Assembly (NCBI GenBank): GCA_963841715.1
Contig: CAWJDP010000003.1
Coordinates: 124,001-188,000, forward strand
Origin: DASPWW01 sp963841715
Lineage (GTDB): Bacteria > Actinomycetota > Thermoleophilia > Solirubrobacterales > 70-9
Direction: 5' to 3'
Length of the DNA: 64,000 nucleotides
The notes under the pieces are model-generated. The model made no database searches and was not told the origin of the DNA. It saw only the letters and a program-made list of their open reading frames with translations. Position numbers and translations under genes: made by a program. Position 1 is the first letter of the stretch, and each line of letters begins with the position of its first letter. Shown one piece after another: positions 34,289 to 42,760 of the stretch.

Positions 34289-35224
34289 CTAAACCGACCA
34301 GCGTTCGAAGCTTCGGCCGGTGAACTCACGCAGCCGGTTCGCGTCCTCGGTCAGCACGCGCAGCACCTCGGGGTCGAGGGAGTCGCGCACCTCCGGTCGC
34401 TCGATCGGTCGGTTGAGCGGGATCCGCGCGTCGAGCGAGAGCCAGAAGCCCTTCGGGATCCGCCGCCCGAGCTTCGACTTGCCGAGCCTCTCGAGTCGCG
34501 CTCCGAGCCGGGTCGCGCGCTGCTTGCGCTCTGAGCGATGCCGCTCGCGAACAAAGCGCGGATGCTCGAAGTCGGGATCGACGCCGAGGAAGGTGAACAC
34601 GTCGCGCAGAGTCTCCATGCGCTTGTCTCGGAGGTCGGCCTGGTCGATGACGAGGATCTGCTCGGCGCGGTAGCGATTGAGGAACTGCTGCAGCTGCATG
34701 AAGTACTGGCTCCGCAGGACGTAGGTCGTATTCGGATGCGCGAGCGTCGCCGCGAGGTCGCCCTTCTCGCGCCGCTTGGCGAAGTTGTGGACCCAGTGCG
34801 ACTCGATCCGCGCCAGGGGGTCGCGGACGATGTAGATCAGCCGCGCGTCGGGGACGACCGAATGCATCCGCTTCGGGACCCCGGTGTGGTGCGGGTAGGC
34901 GGTGTAGTTGGGCGACGACTCGCCGCGGACGCGCGCGTCGGGATCGAAGTGGCGCATGTACCAGTCGACGCCGAGCTTCCAGTTGCGCTCCTTGATGAAG
35001 AAGTTGACCTCCTTCGGGCGGGACATCGAGATCTCGGGATGGAAGCCGAGGTAGTAGTGGAGCCCGCTCGTGCCGCACTTCTGGGCGCCGATCACGATCA
35101 GGTTCGGCAGCGCGCCCGCCTCCGAGCGGGCGACGTCCTGTCCGTCAGCGGGCATGGGTGCTCCCGCCTCTGGCCTGGTCTTGACCGAGGCCTCCACGTG
35201 CGCTGAGGGTACCGGAGCGCTCAT
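34289..35224 (-). CDS. Sulfotransferase (heparan-sulfate/NDST-type domain)
   Basis: 311 residues. PAPS motifs are clear: 5'-phosphosulfate loop LIVIGAQKCGTSGLHYYLGF, and 3'-phosphate loop RLIYIVRDPLARIESHW. The catalytic Lys of G-x-Q-K-C-G-T is as in glycan sulfotransferases such as NDST and bacterial Sulfotransfer family members. It transfers sulfate from PAPS to a hydroxyl or amine of a glycan. It is a different subfamily from the three tandem paralogues encoded further upstream. Its ATG overlaps the glycosyltransferase stop by 4 bases (ATGA), showing translational coupling. Confidence 0.87.
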   Translation of the reverse strand: MSAPVPSAHVEASVKTRPEAGAPMPADGQDVARSEAGALPNLIVIGAQKCGTSGLHYYLGFHPEISMSRPKEVNFFIKERNWKLGVDWYMRHFDPDARVRGESSPNYTAYPHHTGVPKRMHSVVPDARLIYIVRDPLARIESHWVHNFAKRREKGDLAATLAHPNTTYVLRSQYFMQLQQFLNRYRAEQILVIDQADLRDKRMETLRDVFTFLGVDPDFEHPRFVRERHRSERKQRATRLGARLERLGKSKLGRRIPKGFWLSLDARIPLNRPIERPEVRDSLDPEVLRVLTEDANRLREFTGRSFERWSV

Positions 35225-36972
35225 CGGACCGGTGCCCTTCGCTGGGGTAGAAAGCGCCGTCCCGCGCCGCTCTCGAGCGTCTCGACGAGGCCGTCACGCA
35301 CGCCTCCGACCGCCTCGATCCGCTTCGGACGCCGGCGCCCGTACAGCAGCCCGCCGAGGCGGCGGCGCAGGAAGGCCTCGTAGTCCTCGCCCGGGAAGTG
35401 GGCCTCGATCTCGCTCGGCGGCGGCAGGTACTCGAACGCGCAGCCGGCGCGGCGCAGCATCCCGAACGCCTCCGAGTCGGTGACGACGAGGACGCGGGCG
35501 CGCTCCTCGCCGGACTCGGCGAGCACGCGGTCGAGCTCGCGCTCGAGCACGTCGTCGCCGACTCCGAGCGCGACGAGGACGACGCGCGGCGGCGGCATCG
35601 GCGGGTGGATGACGCGGTCGCGGGCGTAGCGGTAGGCGCGCCGGGGGAGGATCCAGAACACCGTGCGGGAAACCATGTACGCGGAGAAGAACGGGCGGTG
35701 GCGCCACCCGAGCGGCCTCTCGCCCCCGGTTGTGGCCGCGGCGGCCTTGCCGCCGCGGCCCCCGGCCAGCGTCCTTCCCCCGCCCTTGCGCGTGTCGACC
35801 GGGCCGCCGGCGGCGGCCTCGGCGCCCTCGACGCCCGTTGTCTCGGTCGCTGCGGCGGTCGCCTGCACGTACTCGCGCCCGAGCGCGAGCGCGGAGAGAA
35901 ACCTCGCTGCCTCCTCGGCCCCGTTCGGGAACCGCAGCTCCTGCGCCCGATGCCGCATCTCGTCGCGGGCGCCGGCGACGAGCAATTCCGAGAGCCGCTC
36001 CTCGAGCTGCTCGGAGCCCGGCCCCTCGACCGCGCGCCCGACCCCGCTCGACTGCGCGTAGCGCGCGCGGGCGGACTGGTCATCCGACTGGCGCGGCATC
36101 GGCACGTACAGGGACGGGACCGCGAACCGAATCAGCTCATGGTAGGCGTTGTAGCCCGCGGCGCTGACCGTGAAGTCGAACGCCGGGTAGAGGCGGCTCA
36201 TCGGGTAGCGCTCGCGGAGGTGGACGACACCGTCGGGGACGTCGAGGTCGCCGGAGATGTTCGACTCGAGCGCCGCGACCTGGACGTCGGGCTGGTCGGC
36301 GAGCAGCTCGAGGCACCGCGCGACGGTCGGCGTGACCTCCTTGCCGGCGCCGAGGTGGATCAGGGCCCGCGCGCGGTCGGGGTCGAGCCCGAGCTCGCGC
36401 TCGGCCTCATCGCGCGGCAGCAGCTCGTCGTCGTCGCAGAAAACGATCGGCGGCACGCGCACCGCCTCGGCGCGCCGCGGGACGGTCGCGCCGTGGTCCT
36501 CGGACTCCGCGAACTCGCCCGGCTCGAGCACGTGATCGAAGGCCTCGGTCCGCGACAGCGCGATCGCCCCCACGCCCGGCTTCCACATCGGGCGCCGGCA
36601 CCACACCCAGGTCAGCCCCTCGGTGAACTTGATCGCGACCATCACCGCCGGGTAGGGGTGGGCGCCGTCGAAGACGACGACGCGCGGCCGCAGCTCCTGG
36701 ATCAGCCCCATCAGCCGCGTGAACAGGCGCCGGTTCCACTGCCGGTGGGAGCCCGCCGCGGGGGTCGTGTAGCTGGGGAAGTACTCGACGTGGAACCCGG
36801 CCTCGCGGACGACCGGCGCCGCCTGCGAGAGCGTGAGGATCAGTGGCTGGACCTCGGGGTCGAGGCGGCGGGCGATCGACATGCACCGGGTCAGGTGGCC
36901 GAGGCCGGTCCCGTTCGTCGTCACGAACAGGATCCGGTTGCCGGGACTGCCTCCGTTGCTCGAGGGACTCAC
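35221..36972 (-). CDS. Two-domain glycosyltransferase (MurG/GT28-like plus C-terminal Rossmann domain)
   Basis: 583 residues. N-terminal GT-B domain: RILFVTTNGTGLGHLTRCMS (glycine-rich acceptor loop), VVVFDGAHPYPAVMVA, IHLGAGKEVTPTVARCLELL, and FDFTVSAAGYNAYHELI then PSLYVPMPRQSDDQ (the nucleotide-sugar loop). A Gly/Ala-rich linker (about 380-415) leads to a second Rossmann-like domain (VVLVALGVGDDVLERELDRV, VLVVTDSEAFGMLRRAG, YLPPPSEIEAHFPGEDYEAF). The second part may be another GT or a sugar-binding module. GTG 36972 overlaps the preceding stop by 4 bases (GTGA). It probably builds the glycan acted on by the neighbouring sulfotransferases. Confidence 0.8.
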   Translation of the reverse strand: MSPSSNGGSPGNRILFVTTNGTGLGHLTRCMSIARRLDPEVQPLILTLSQAAPVVREAGFHVEYFPSYTTPAAGSHRQWNRRLFTRLMGLIQELRPRVVVFDGAHPYPAVMVAIKFTEGLTWVWCRRPMWKPGVGAIALSRTEAFDHVLEPGEFAESEDHGATVPRRAEAVRVPPIVFCDDDELLPRDEAERELGLDPDRARALIHLGAGKEVTPTVARCLELLADQPDVQVAALESNISGDLDVPDGVVHLRERYPMSRLYPAFDFTVSAAGYNAYHELIRFAVPSLYVPMPRQSDDQSARARYAQSSGVGRAVEGPGSEQLEERLSELLVAGARDEMRHRAQELRFPNGAEEAARFLSALALGREYVQATAAATETTGVEGAEAAAGGPVDTRKGGGRTLAGGRGGKAAAATTGGERPLGWRHRPFFSAYMVSRTVFWILPRRAYRYARDRVIHPPMPPPRVVLVALGVGDDVLERELDRVLAESGEERARVLVVTDSEAFGMLRRAGCAFEYLPPPSEIEAHFPGEDYEAFLRRRLGGLLYGRRRPKRIEAVGGVRDGLVETLESGAGRRFLPQRRAPVR

Positions 36973-37937
36973 TTCCGACCCTCGTATGAAGCGACCAGCG
37001 CCGGAGCACAATGGTTGCCCTCCGCGCTGAGCGCCTCCAGCGTGCGCTCGTACCTGCGCGTCACCCGCCGCCGCGCCGGCCAGCTCATCCCCTCCGCCCA
37101 ACGGCCACGGTGGGCGCTCTCCGCGCTCATCTCGGCGTCGAAGAACCCGCGCAGCCCCGGCTCGTCCTCGAGCCCGAGGAAGTCGAGCAGCGCCGCGTAG
37201 GCCGCCTCGCGGTCGCCGTCGACGAGCTCGTCGAAGACGAGCACCTGGAGCCGATCCTGCGGGATTGTGTAGTCGGCGCCGTCCTCCTCGCCGCGGACGC
37301 CGACGTCGATCAGTCGCAGCCTCTCCGCCCACCAGTCGATCCCGTCGAGGACGTTGTCGGGGCCCCAGGTCATCGTCGCGATCGAGGACGCGACGTCGCG
37401 GCCGTCGCGGACGGTGTGGATCAGCCGCGCCTCGGGGAACACGCGCCGCAGGGTCGGCGCCTGGCGGATGTTGTGCGGGCTCATCTCGACGATCCCGGGC
37501 TTGCCGTCGTCGTCGGCGAGCGGCCACAGCAGGTCGACGAAGAGGCGCCGGCAGGCGGCGACGGGATCGCGCGAGTAGCCGGCCTCGAACGTCTCGACCG
37601 CGGCGTCGAACTGCGCCCGCAGCATCACCATGTACAGGCCCCGAGGCTGGCCGTCCTCGCCGCGCACCCGATGCCACCAGAAGTCGCGAAGCTTGTCGAG
37701 GAAGACCTCGACTCGCACCCTCCCCTCGAGCAGGTCGGGGAAGCCCTTGCGGTTGCAGTGGAAGCGGGACTCGACCGGGACGTAGCGGTAGCGCGAGTGG
37801 TGTCCGAGCAGCGAACCGAGCACGGTGGTGCCGCTGCGGCCGGTGCCGCCGATGAAGACGACGTCGCGCGTGCCGCCGCCGAGCTCCTCGGAGTCGAGCT
37901 CGGCGCCGGGATCGAGCTCCGTCATGTCCGCGCTCAT
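36969..37937 (-). CDS. Sulfotransferase, tandem paralogue 3
   Basis: 322 residues. DVVFIGGTGRSGTTVLGSLL is the PAPS 5'-phosphosulfate loop (Gly-Gly-Thr-Gly-Arg-Ser-Gly-Thr), RFHCNRKGFPDLLEGR follows, and EARLIHTVRDGRDVASSIAT is the 3'-phosphate loop. The same framework occurs in the next two genes (37934 and 38822), so the three arose by duplication. This copy is the most diverged, with a longer N-terminus and a longer mid-region (GVRGEEDGADYTIPQDR). ATG 37937 overlaps the previous stop (ATGA). Confidence 0.86.
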   Translation of the reverse strand: MSADMTELDPGAELDSEELGGGTRDVVFIGGTGRSGTTVLGSLLGHHSRYRYVPVESRFHCNRKGFPDLLEGRVRVEVFLDKLRDFWWHRVRGEDGQPRGLYMVMLRAQFDAAVETFEAGYSRDPVAACRRLFVDLLWPLADDDGKPGIVEMSPHNIRQAPTLRRVFPEARLIHTVRDGRDVASSIATMTWGPDNVLDGIDWWAERLRLIDVGVRGEEDGADYTIPQDRLQVLVFDELVDGDREAAYAALLDFLGLEDEPGLRGFFDAEMSAESAHRGRWAEGMSWPARRRVTRRYERTLEALSAEGNHCAPALVASYEGRK

Positions 37938-38818
37938 GAGACCCTCTCGGCGGTTCGCCGCAGCATCGGCACGCAGTGCACCCCGTCCCGCGCGAGGCGC
38001 TCGAGCACGTCCTCGTACTGGTCCGCGAGCCGCCGCTGGGCGCGCTGCGAGAGCCCGTCGCGCCAGCGCTCGCGGTGGGCGCGCTCGGGGTTCATCTTGC
38101 GCTCGAAGAAGCGCCGCATCCCCGGCTCGTGGTCGATCCCGCAGAACTCGACCAGTCTCCCGTAGTCGCTCTCTCCCCCACTTTGTTCTGCGACGAGCTC
38201 GTCGAGGCTCACCACCAAGAGACGGTCTTCCGGGATCTCGCGCGCGGCGCGGTCGATGCGGCGCAGCCGCGCCTCCCACCACTCGAGCCCCTGTCGCCGC
38301 GTCCGCGGGCGGATCAGGTGCCGGCCCTGGGAGACGCGCGAGGCCGAAGCATCACGCCCGTCGCGAACCGTGTGGATCAGCTTCGCCTCGGGGAAGATCC
38401 GCAGCAAGGTCGGGCCCTGGGCGACGGTGTCGCAGCTCATCTCGACAAGGTCGGGCTTTCCCCGCTCGGCCGCGAGCGGCGCGAGCAGCGCCAGGAACAG
38501 CCCGCGACAGGCCGCGAGCGGGTTGGCCTCGTAGGTGCCCGCAAAGTCGTCGGCGGCCTCATCGAGCCGGTCCCGGGGGACGATGTGATGGAGGCCGCGC
38601 GAGCGCAGCGTCTGCACGCGCTTCCACCACTTGCCGCGCAGGCGCACGAGGAAGCGCTCCGGCGTCGTTCTCCCGGCGAGCAGGTCGGGGAACCCGCCCG
38701 CGTCGACGTGGAAGCGGACCTCGATCGGGACCTTGCGATAGCAGGAGCTGCGGCCGAGGAGCTTCGCGATGACGTGTGTCCCGCTGCGGCCCGTGCCGCC
38801 AACGAAGACGACTTCCAA
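37934..38818 (-). CDS. Sulfotransferase, tandem paralogue 2
   Basis: 294 residues. VVFVGGTGRSGTHVIAKLLG (PAPS loop), RFHVDAGGFPDLLAGRT, VEMSCDTVAQGPTLLRIFPE and KLIHTVRDGRDASASRVSQG (3'-phosphate loop) match paralogue 1 closely. It has a TTG start 3 bases after the stop of paralogue 1 and a short N-terminus. The C-terminal block MNPERAHRERWRDGLSQRAQ aligns with MSGDAAHRERWREGLTPEQQ of paralogue 1. Confidence 0.87.
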   Translation of the reverse strand: MEVVFVGGTGRSGTHVIAKLLGRSSCYRKVPIEVRFHVDAGGFPDLLAGRTTPERFLVRLRGKWWKRVQTLRSRGLHHIVPRDRLDEAADDFAGTYEANPLAACRGLFLALLAPLAAERGKPDLVEMSCDTVAQGPTLLRIFPEAKLIHTVRDGRDASASRVSQGRHLIRPRTRRQGLEWWEARLRRIDRAAREIPEDRLLVVSLDELVAEQSGGESDYGRLVEFCGIDHEPGMRRFFERKMNPERAHRERWRDGLSQRAQRRLADQYEDVLERLARDGVHCVPMLRRTAERVS

Positions 38819-38821
38819 CGC

Positions 38822-39772
38822 TTAGTGCTCCTCGCTCCGCTCGTACACCCGGCGGAGCATCGGCGCGCAATGGATGTCGTCGCGCTCGAGCCGCTCCAGC
38901 GCCTGCTCGTAGCGGCACTCGAGCTCGGCCTGCTGCTCCGGCGTCAGGCCCTCGCGCCAGCGCTCGCGGTGGGCGGCGTCGCCGCTCATCTTGCGGTCGA
39001 AGAAGCTGTGCATGTCCGGCTCGTCCTCGATGTGCAGGTAGTCGAGAAGCTCGCCGTAGGTGATGTCGCGATCGCCGGAGACGAGGTCGTCGAGACTGAT
39101 CACGAGCAGCTTCTCGGGCGGCGTCTCGCGGACCGCGGCGTCGATGTTGCGCAGCCGGCCCTCCCACCACTCGATGCCGCTGAACTGGTCCGTCGGATGG
39201 TGGCCCTTGTGGCGCTTCGAGACCTTCGAGGAACCGGCGTCGCGCCCGTCGCGGACGGTGTGGATCAGCTTCGACTCGGGGAAGATCCGCAGCAGAGTTG
39301 GGCCCTCGGCGACCGTGAAGCAGCTCATCTCGACGAGCCCCGGCTTGCCGACCTCGTCGGCGAGCGGCTGGAGGAGGTCGAAGAACAGCGTCCGGCAGGC
39401 GGCGACGTTGTCGTCGTCATAGGTGTCCTGGAAGCGCCCGACCGCCTCGTCGAGGCGCTCGCGCGGGACGATCCGGTGCAGCCCGCGGACCGAGCGCCGC
39501 TTGCGGTACCACCAGAAGTTGGTCAGCTTGCGGACGAACTCATCCTTGGTCACGTTGCCCGCGAGCAGGTCCGGGAAGCCCTTCGGGTTGCAGTGGAAGC
39601 GGACCTCGTTGTTGACCTTGCGGTAATGCGAGTGCTCGCCGAGCAGCTTGGCGATGATGTGCGTGCCCGCGCGGCCGGTGCCGCCCACGAACACGAGCTC
39701 CGGGGTCTCCGTGGACCCGGCGTGGGTGCCGGCGTGCGCCGACTCGGTTGCGACGTTGTCTGCGGTGGGCAT
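38822..39772 (-). CDS. Sulfotransferase, tandem paralogue 1 (first gene of the sulfotransferase block)
   Basis: 316 residues. ELVFVGGTGRAGTHIIAKLL (PAPS loop), RFHCNPKGFPDLLAGNV, VEMSCFTVAEGPTLLRIFPE and KLIHTVRDGRDAGSSKVSKR match the family; a longer N-terminus (TADNVATESAHAGTHAGSTE) precedes the fold. It starts the run of coupled genes down to the flippase. ATG 39772 is 32 bases beyond a dispersed 72-bp repeat (39804-39875) in the 110-base gap to the VOC gene, which may hold the operon promoter. Confidence 0.87.
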   Translation of the reverse strand: MPTADNVATESAHAGTHAGSTETPELVFVGGTGRAGTHIIAKLLGEHSHYRKVNNEVRFHCNPKGFPDLLAGNVTKDEFVRKLTNFWWYRKRRSVRGLHRIVPRERLDEAVGRFQDTYDDDNVAACRTLFFDLLQPLADEVGKPGLVEMSCFTVAEGPTLLRIFPESKLIHTVRDGRDAGSSKVSKRHKGHHPTDQFSGIEWWEGRLRNIDAAVRETPPEKLLVISLDDLVSGDRDITYGELLDYLHIEDEPDMHSFFDRKMSGDAAHRERWREGLTPEQQAELECRYEQALERLERDDIHCAPMLRRVYERSEEH

Positions 39773-39803
39773 GGGAAGCGGGTAAAGGTAGCGGACATCA
39801 GCG

Positions 39804-39875
39804 ACCGCGTACTTCGTTCGCGCTCGCTCGCACTCATATAACTGGAAATCTTGCTCGCTCGCTCCCGCGTCCGCC
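39804..39875. repeat. Dispersed ~72-bp repeat, copy A
   Basis: Shares its outer arms, including CTCGCTCGCTCCCGCGTCCG, with copy B at 55189-55260, while the middle differs. Read on the minus strand, both carry ATG followed by a short SASERERST frame. It lies just upstream of the first sulfotransferase gene. Confidence 0.6.
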
Positions 39876-39884
39876 GCGGTCGGG

Positions 39885-40301
39885 CTAGATCTTGACGGAC
39901 CCGTCCTCGGCGATCGTCCAGTGGGGGTTGTGGGCGACCTCCCACGGGTGGCCGCCGGGATCGACGAACACCCCCGAATAGCCGCCCCAGAACGTCTCCG
40001 CGGGCTCGCGGCCGATCGTCGCGCCGGCGGCGCGGGCGGTCTCGATCACCTCATCGACCTCACCCGGCGAGCCGACGTTGTGGGCGAGCGTGATCCCTCC
40101 CCATCCGCCGGAATCCGAGACGGTGCTGTCCTCGGCGAGCCGCGCGCGGTCCCAGAGCGCGAACACCATCGGGCCCGCCTGGAAGAAGACGACGTCGTCG
40201 TCGGGCTTCGCGTTCGTCTTCCACCCGAGGCCCTCGTAGAAGCCGCGCGCGCGGGCGAGGTCGGTCACCCCGAGCGTGATCAAGGTCACGCGTTGGTCCA
40301 T
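39885..40301 (-). CDS. VOC-family (glyoxalase/bleomycin-resistance-like) protein
   Basis: 138 residues: VTLITLGVTDLARARGFYEG opens the first beta-alpha-beta unit and VFVDPGGHPWEVAHNPHW closes the second. This is the complete two-module VOC fold; residues such as GGHPWEV are typical of the glyoxalase-like subgroup. Substrate unknown. It overlaps the GT-C-like gene's stop by one base (TAATG), so it is translated with that gene; a glycan role is only suggested by position. Confidence 0.82.
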   Translation of the reverse strand: MDQRVTLITLGVTDLARARGFYEGLGWKTNAKPDDDVVFFQAGPMVFALWDRARLAEDSTVSDSGGWGGITLAHNVGSPGEVDEVIETARAAGATIGREPAETFWGGYSGVFVDPGGHPWEVAHNPHWTIAEDGSVKI

Positions 40302-42688
40302 TACCGCGGACGGTACCGGTCGACGTACTGGCCACACGCCTGCGAGATCGGGACGTCGCGGTCGTCGAGCAGCGGCCCCGTCTTCGTCAGCTGCCTCAGC
40401 GACGCCTGCTGGGAGGCGGGGACGGGCGTCAGCGCCAGCAGGCCGAGCCACGACGGCCGCTCGACCCCGAGCAGCCGCTGGACCGAGGAGAGGCGGTTCT
40501 GGCGCACCGTGAAGGTGATCGGCCCGGAATGGCTGACGGCGAAGCCGCCGAGCGGCCACACCGGCCCCTGGCCGGGCGCGAACGCGTACATCCCGTCGAG
40601 CGACGCGGGCAGATTGGCGGTGATCCCCGGCCCCGTGAGCCGCATGGAGACCGGGCTCGCGTACTGCATCGAGACGAAGTAGCTGCCCTTCGGGACGTTG
40701 AGCTTCATCGACGCCGAGCCACCGGAGCCGGCGAACGAGCCCTCGGGCTTCCAGTCCGACTTGCGGCCGACGACGGACTCGTCGATCAGCTGCGCGGTCG
40801 CACCCGAGCGCGCGAGCTTGCGCCCGGCGTCGTTCGAGCAGCTGAGCGCGGCGCCGGGGTTGCCGCGCTCGTCGAGGACGCGGCTGCGCGGGGTGCGCCC
40901 GTGGCGCTTCCACAGCGTGAAGTCGGCCGTCGTCTGAATCGGGGTCCAGTTCGGGGGTGCGGCGCTCGCGAACGCCGCGTTGGTCGTGATCGCAAACCGG
41001 AAGTCGTCGAGCGTCCCCGGCGGAGCGGTGTCGAAGTCGATCGGCAGCCCCTGGACCCACTTCTTCTGCCTTCGCGCCTGCAACGGCTTGCTCGGAACGT
41101 ATCCGCCCGGGCTCGCGACGACGCGGGCGCCGCGCAGCCGGTAGGACGCGAAGCGGTCGGCGGCGAGAAAGACGACGGGACGGCCCTCGATCTTTGCGCT
41201 CAGCTTGCCGAGCTCCTCGGCGACCCGCGTCGTCCCCACGGGCGCGGCGCGCAGTGCCCTGAAGCTCGACCACGCCGCGCCGGCGATGAACACGAACGCG
41301 AGCCCGAGCACCGCGATCCGCGCCGCGCCGCGCCAGATCCCGTTCCGCGACAGGAGCGCGGTGACGACGTAGAGGGCGAACACCGGCGCCAGCACCGCGA
41401 GCGCCTTCGACTCGACGTTGATCCCGCCCTTCCAGCGCGTCAGCAGGTAGATCACCCCCGCCGCGGCGAGCGCCGCGGGGACGCCGAAGTCGCGCCGCCG
41501 CAGCCACCACCAGGTCGCGAGCGCCGCGGCGATCACCCCGACGATCGTCGCCAGCCGCGCGCCCAGCGTCGAGGCGGCGTTGAGGCGGAAGTCCCCCTTC
41601 GGCCAGATCGCCAACGCCTCGCGCGGCGAGACCGGGCTGACGAGCCGGCCGGTCGAATTGCGGACCGAGCCGAGCCGGCTCGCGAAGTGCGACAGCGCCC
41701 CGGCCTCGAGCGCGAGCACGGCGACGATCGCGACGACCCCGATCGCGATGAACGGAAGCGCGGGTCGGAGCGCCTCGCGGGCCTCGCGGCCGGAGATCCG
41801 CACCCGCCCGGCGACGACCTCGGCCGCGAGCCAGATCACGGCGCCGCCTACCAGCCACGCGACGCCAGGGAAGCTGTACGTGAACACGCTCGCGACCGTG
41901 AGCACGAGGAGCCCGGCGATCGTCGCCCGCTGCGCGCGCGCCCCCAACCCACCGATCTCCGGGTCGAGGTCGCGCAGCCCGGCCGCGAGACCGAGGACGA
42001 GCAGCGCCATCACCGTCTCCTTGAACGCGCTCTGGGCGAGGTAGGAGGCGGCGAGATAGGGGATCCCGACGATCACCGCACCGAGTACCCGCCGCGCGGA
42101 CTTGATCGTCCGCAGCACCGACAGCGCGGTCAGCCCGCTCAGCACCGGGACCGCGACGAGCAGCCCGTTGAACGAGCTCACGAGGCTGATCCCCGTCGCC
42201 TCGGCGATCGTCGCCGCGAGCGACTGCGGGCCGAGCGGATAGCCGAAGCGGACCGCGCGCGGCTCGTGTCCGATCCCGTGCTGAAGCCAGTCGGCCCAGT
42301 ACAGCTGCGCGGCCTGGTCGTTGGTGTAGATCCCCTCGCCGAGCACCCCCGTGCGCCCGCTGGCGAGGAATGGGATCGCGGTCACGAGCAGCAGCAGGAT
42401 CGCGACGGGAAGCCCCTCGCGGACGGCATCGCCGATCGTCCGCTCGCCGCTCCAGCGACCGCGGAGGTAGACGAGGCAGGCGACGAGAGCGAGGCCGATG
42501 ATGATCGCCGCGGTGACCGCGCGGCCCGGAAGCCGGATCAGCGGCTGGGCGACGACGATCAACAGCCCGAATCCGACCGGCGCCGAGAGCCAGCTCCACT
42601 CGGGGCGGCCGACGACAACGAGGAACGCGCGGCCGGCGATCAGCGAGGCCGCGCAGATGATCAGGGCCGATAACCAGATCGCGAGCAT
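40301..42688 (-). CDS. Large polytopic membrane protein, GT-C glycosyltransferase-like
   Basis: 795 residues. At least twelve hydrophobic helices (from IWLSALIICAASLIAGRAFL to about 470), and a large exported C-terminal part of about 300 residues with beta-type segments (GGSASMKLNVPKGSYFVSMQ, LPASLDGMYAFAPGQGPVWP). The layout of many helices plus an exported beta domain is that of GT-C glycosyltransferases and arabinosyltransferase/PMT-like proteins, which use polyprenyl-phosphate sugars outside the membrane. No catalytic Asp-Asp/Asp-Glu motif in the first loop can be assigned with confidence, though GEGIYTNDQAAQLYWADWLQ carries acidic residues there. TAGTCT lies 6 bases before ATG 42688. Confidence 0.65.
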   Translation of the reverse strand: MLAIWLSALIICAASLIAGRAFLVVVGRPEWSWLSAPVGFGLLIVVAQPLIRLPGRAVTAAIIIGLALVACLVYLRGRWSGERTIGDAVREGLPVAILLLLVTAIPFLASGRTGVLGEGIYTNDQAAQLYWADWLQHGIGHEPRAVRFGYPLGPQSLAATIAEATGISLVSSFNGLLVAVPVLSGLTALSVLRTIKSARRVLGAVIVGIPYLAASYLAQSAFKETVMALLVLGLAAGLRDLDPEIGGLGARAQRATIAGLLVLTVASVFTYSFPGVAWLVGGAVIWLAAEVVAGRVRISGREAREALRPALPFIAIGVVAIVAVLALEAGALSHFASRLGSVRNSTGRLVSPVSPREALAIWPKGDFRLNAASTLGARLATIVGVIAAALATWWWLRRRDFGVPAALAAAGVIYLLTRWKGGINVESKALAVLAPVFALYVVTALLSRNGIWRGAARIAVLGLAFVFIAGAAWSSFRALRAAPVGTTRVAEELGKLSAKIEGRPVVFLAADRFASYRLRGARVVASPGGYVPSKPLQARRQKKWVQGLPIDFDTAPPGTLDDFRFAITTNAAFASAAPPNWTPIQTTADFTLWKRHGRTPRSRVLDERGNPGAALSCSNDAGRKLARSGATAQLIDESVVGRKSDWKPEGSFAGSGGSASMKLNVPKGSYFVSMQYASPVSMRLTGPGITANLPASLDGMYAFAPGQGPVWPLGGFAVSHSGPITFTVRQNRLSSVQRLLGVERPSWLGLLALTPVPASQQASLRQLTKTGPLLDDRDVPISQACGQYVDRYRPR

Positions 42689-42694
42689 CGCGGC

Positions 42695-42700
42695 AGACTA
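42695..42700 (-). promoter_or_regulatory. -10 hexamer for the GT-C-like gene (leaderless)
   Basis: TAGTCT on the minus strand, 6 bases before ATG 42688. Confidence 0.35.
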
Positions 42701-42708
42701 GTTCTCCC

Positions 42709-42760
42709 GGCGCCGAACATCGGGCAAAGCCCGATTGTGAGGCGACTGGCAGGTGGGTGT
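42709..42760. repeat. 52-bp palindromic element, copy 1 (intergenic)
   Basis: It carries a hairpin, ATCGGGC-AAA-GCCCGAT. It is identical to copy 2 (49188-49239) at 45 of 52 positions with no gaps by hand alignment. It begins at the stop codon of the membrane-protein gene at 42760, so it could also act as that gene's terminator, though no T-run follows. Confidence 0.75.
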
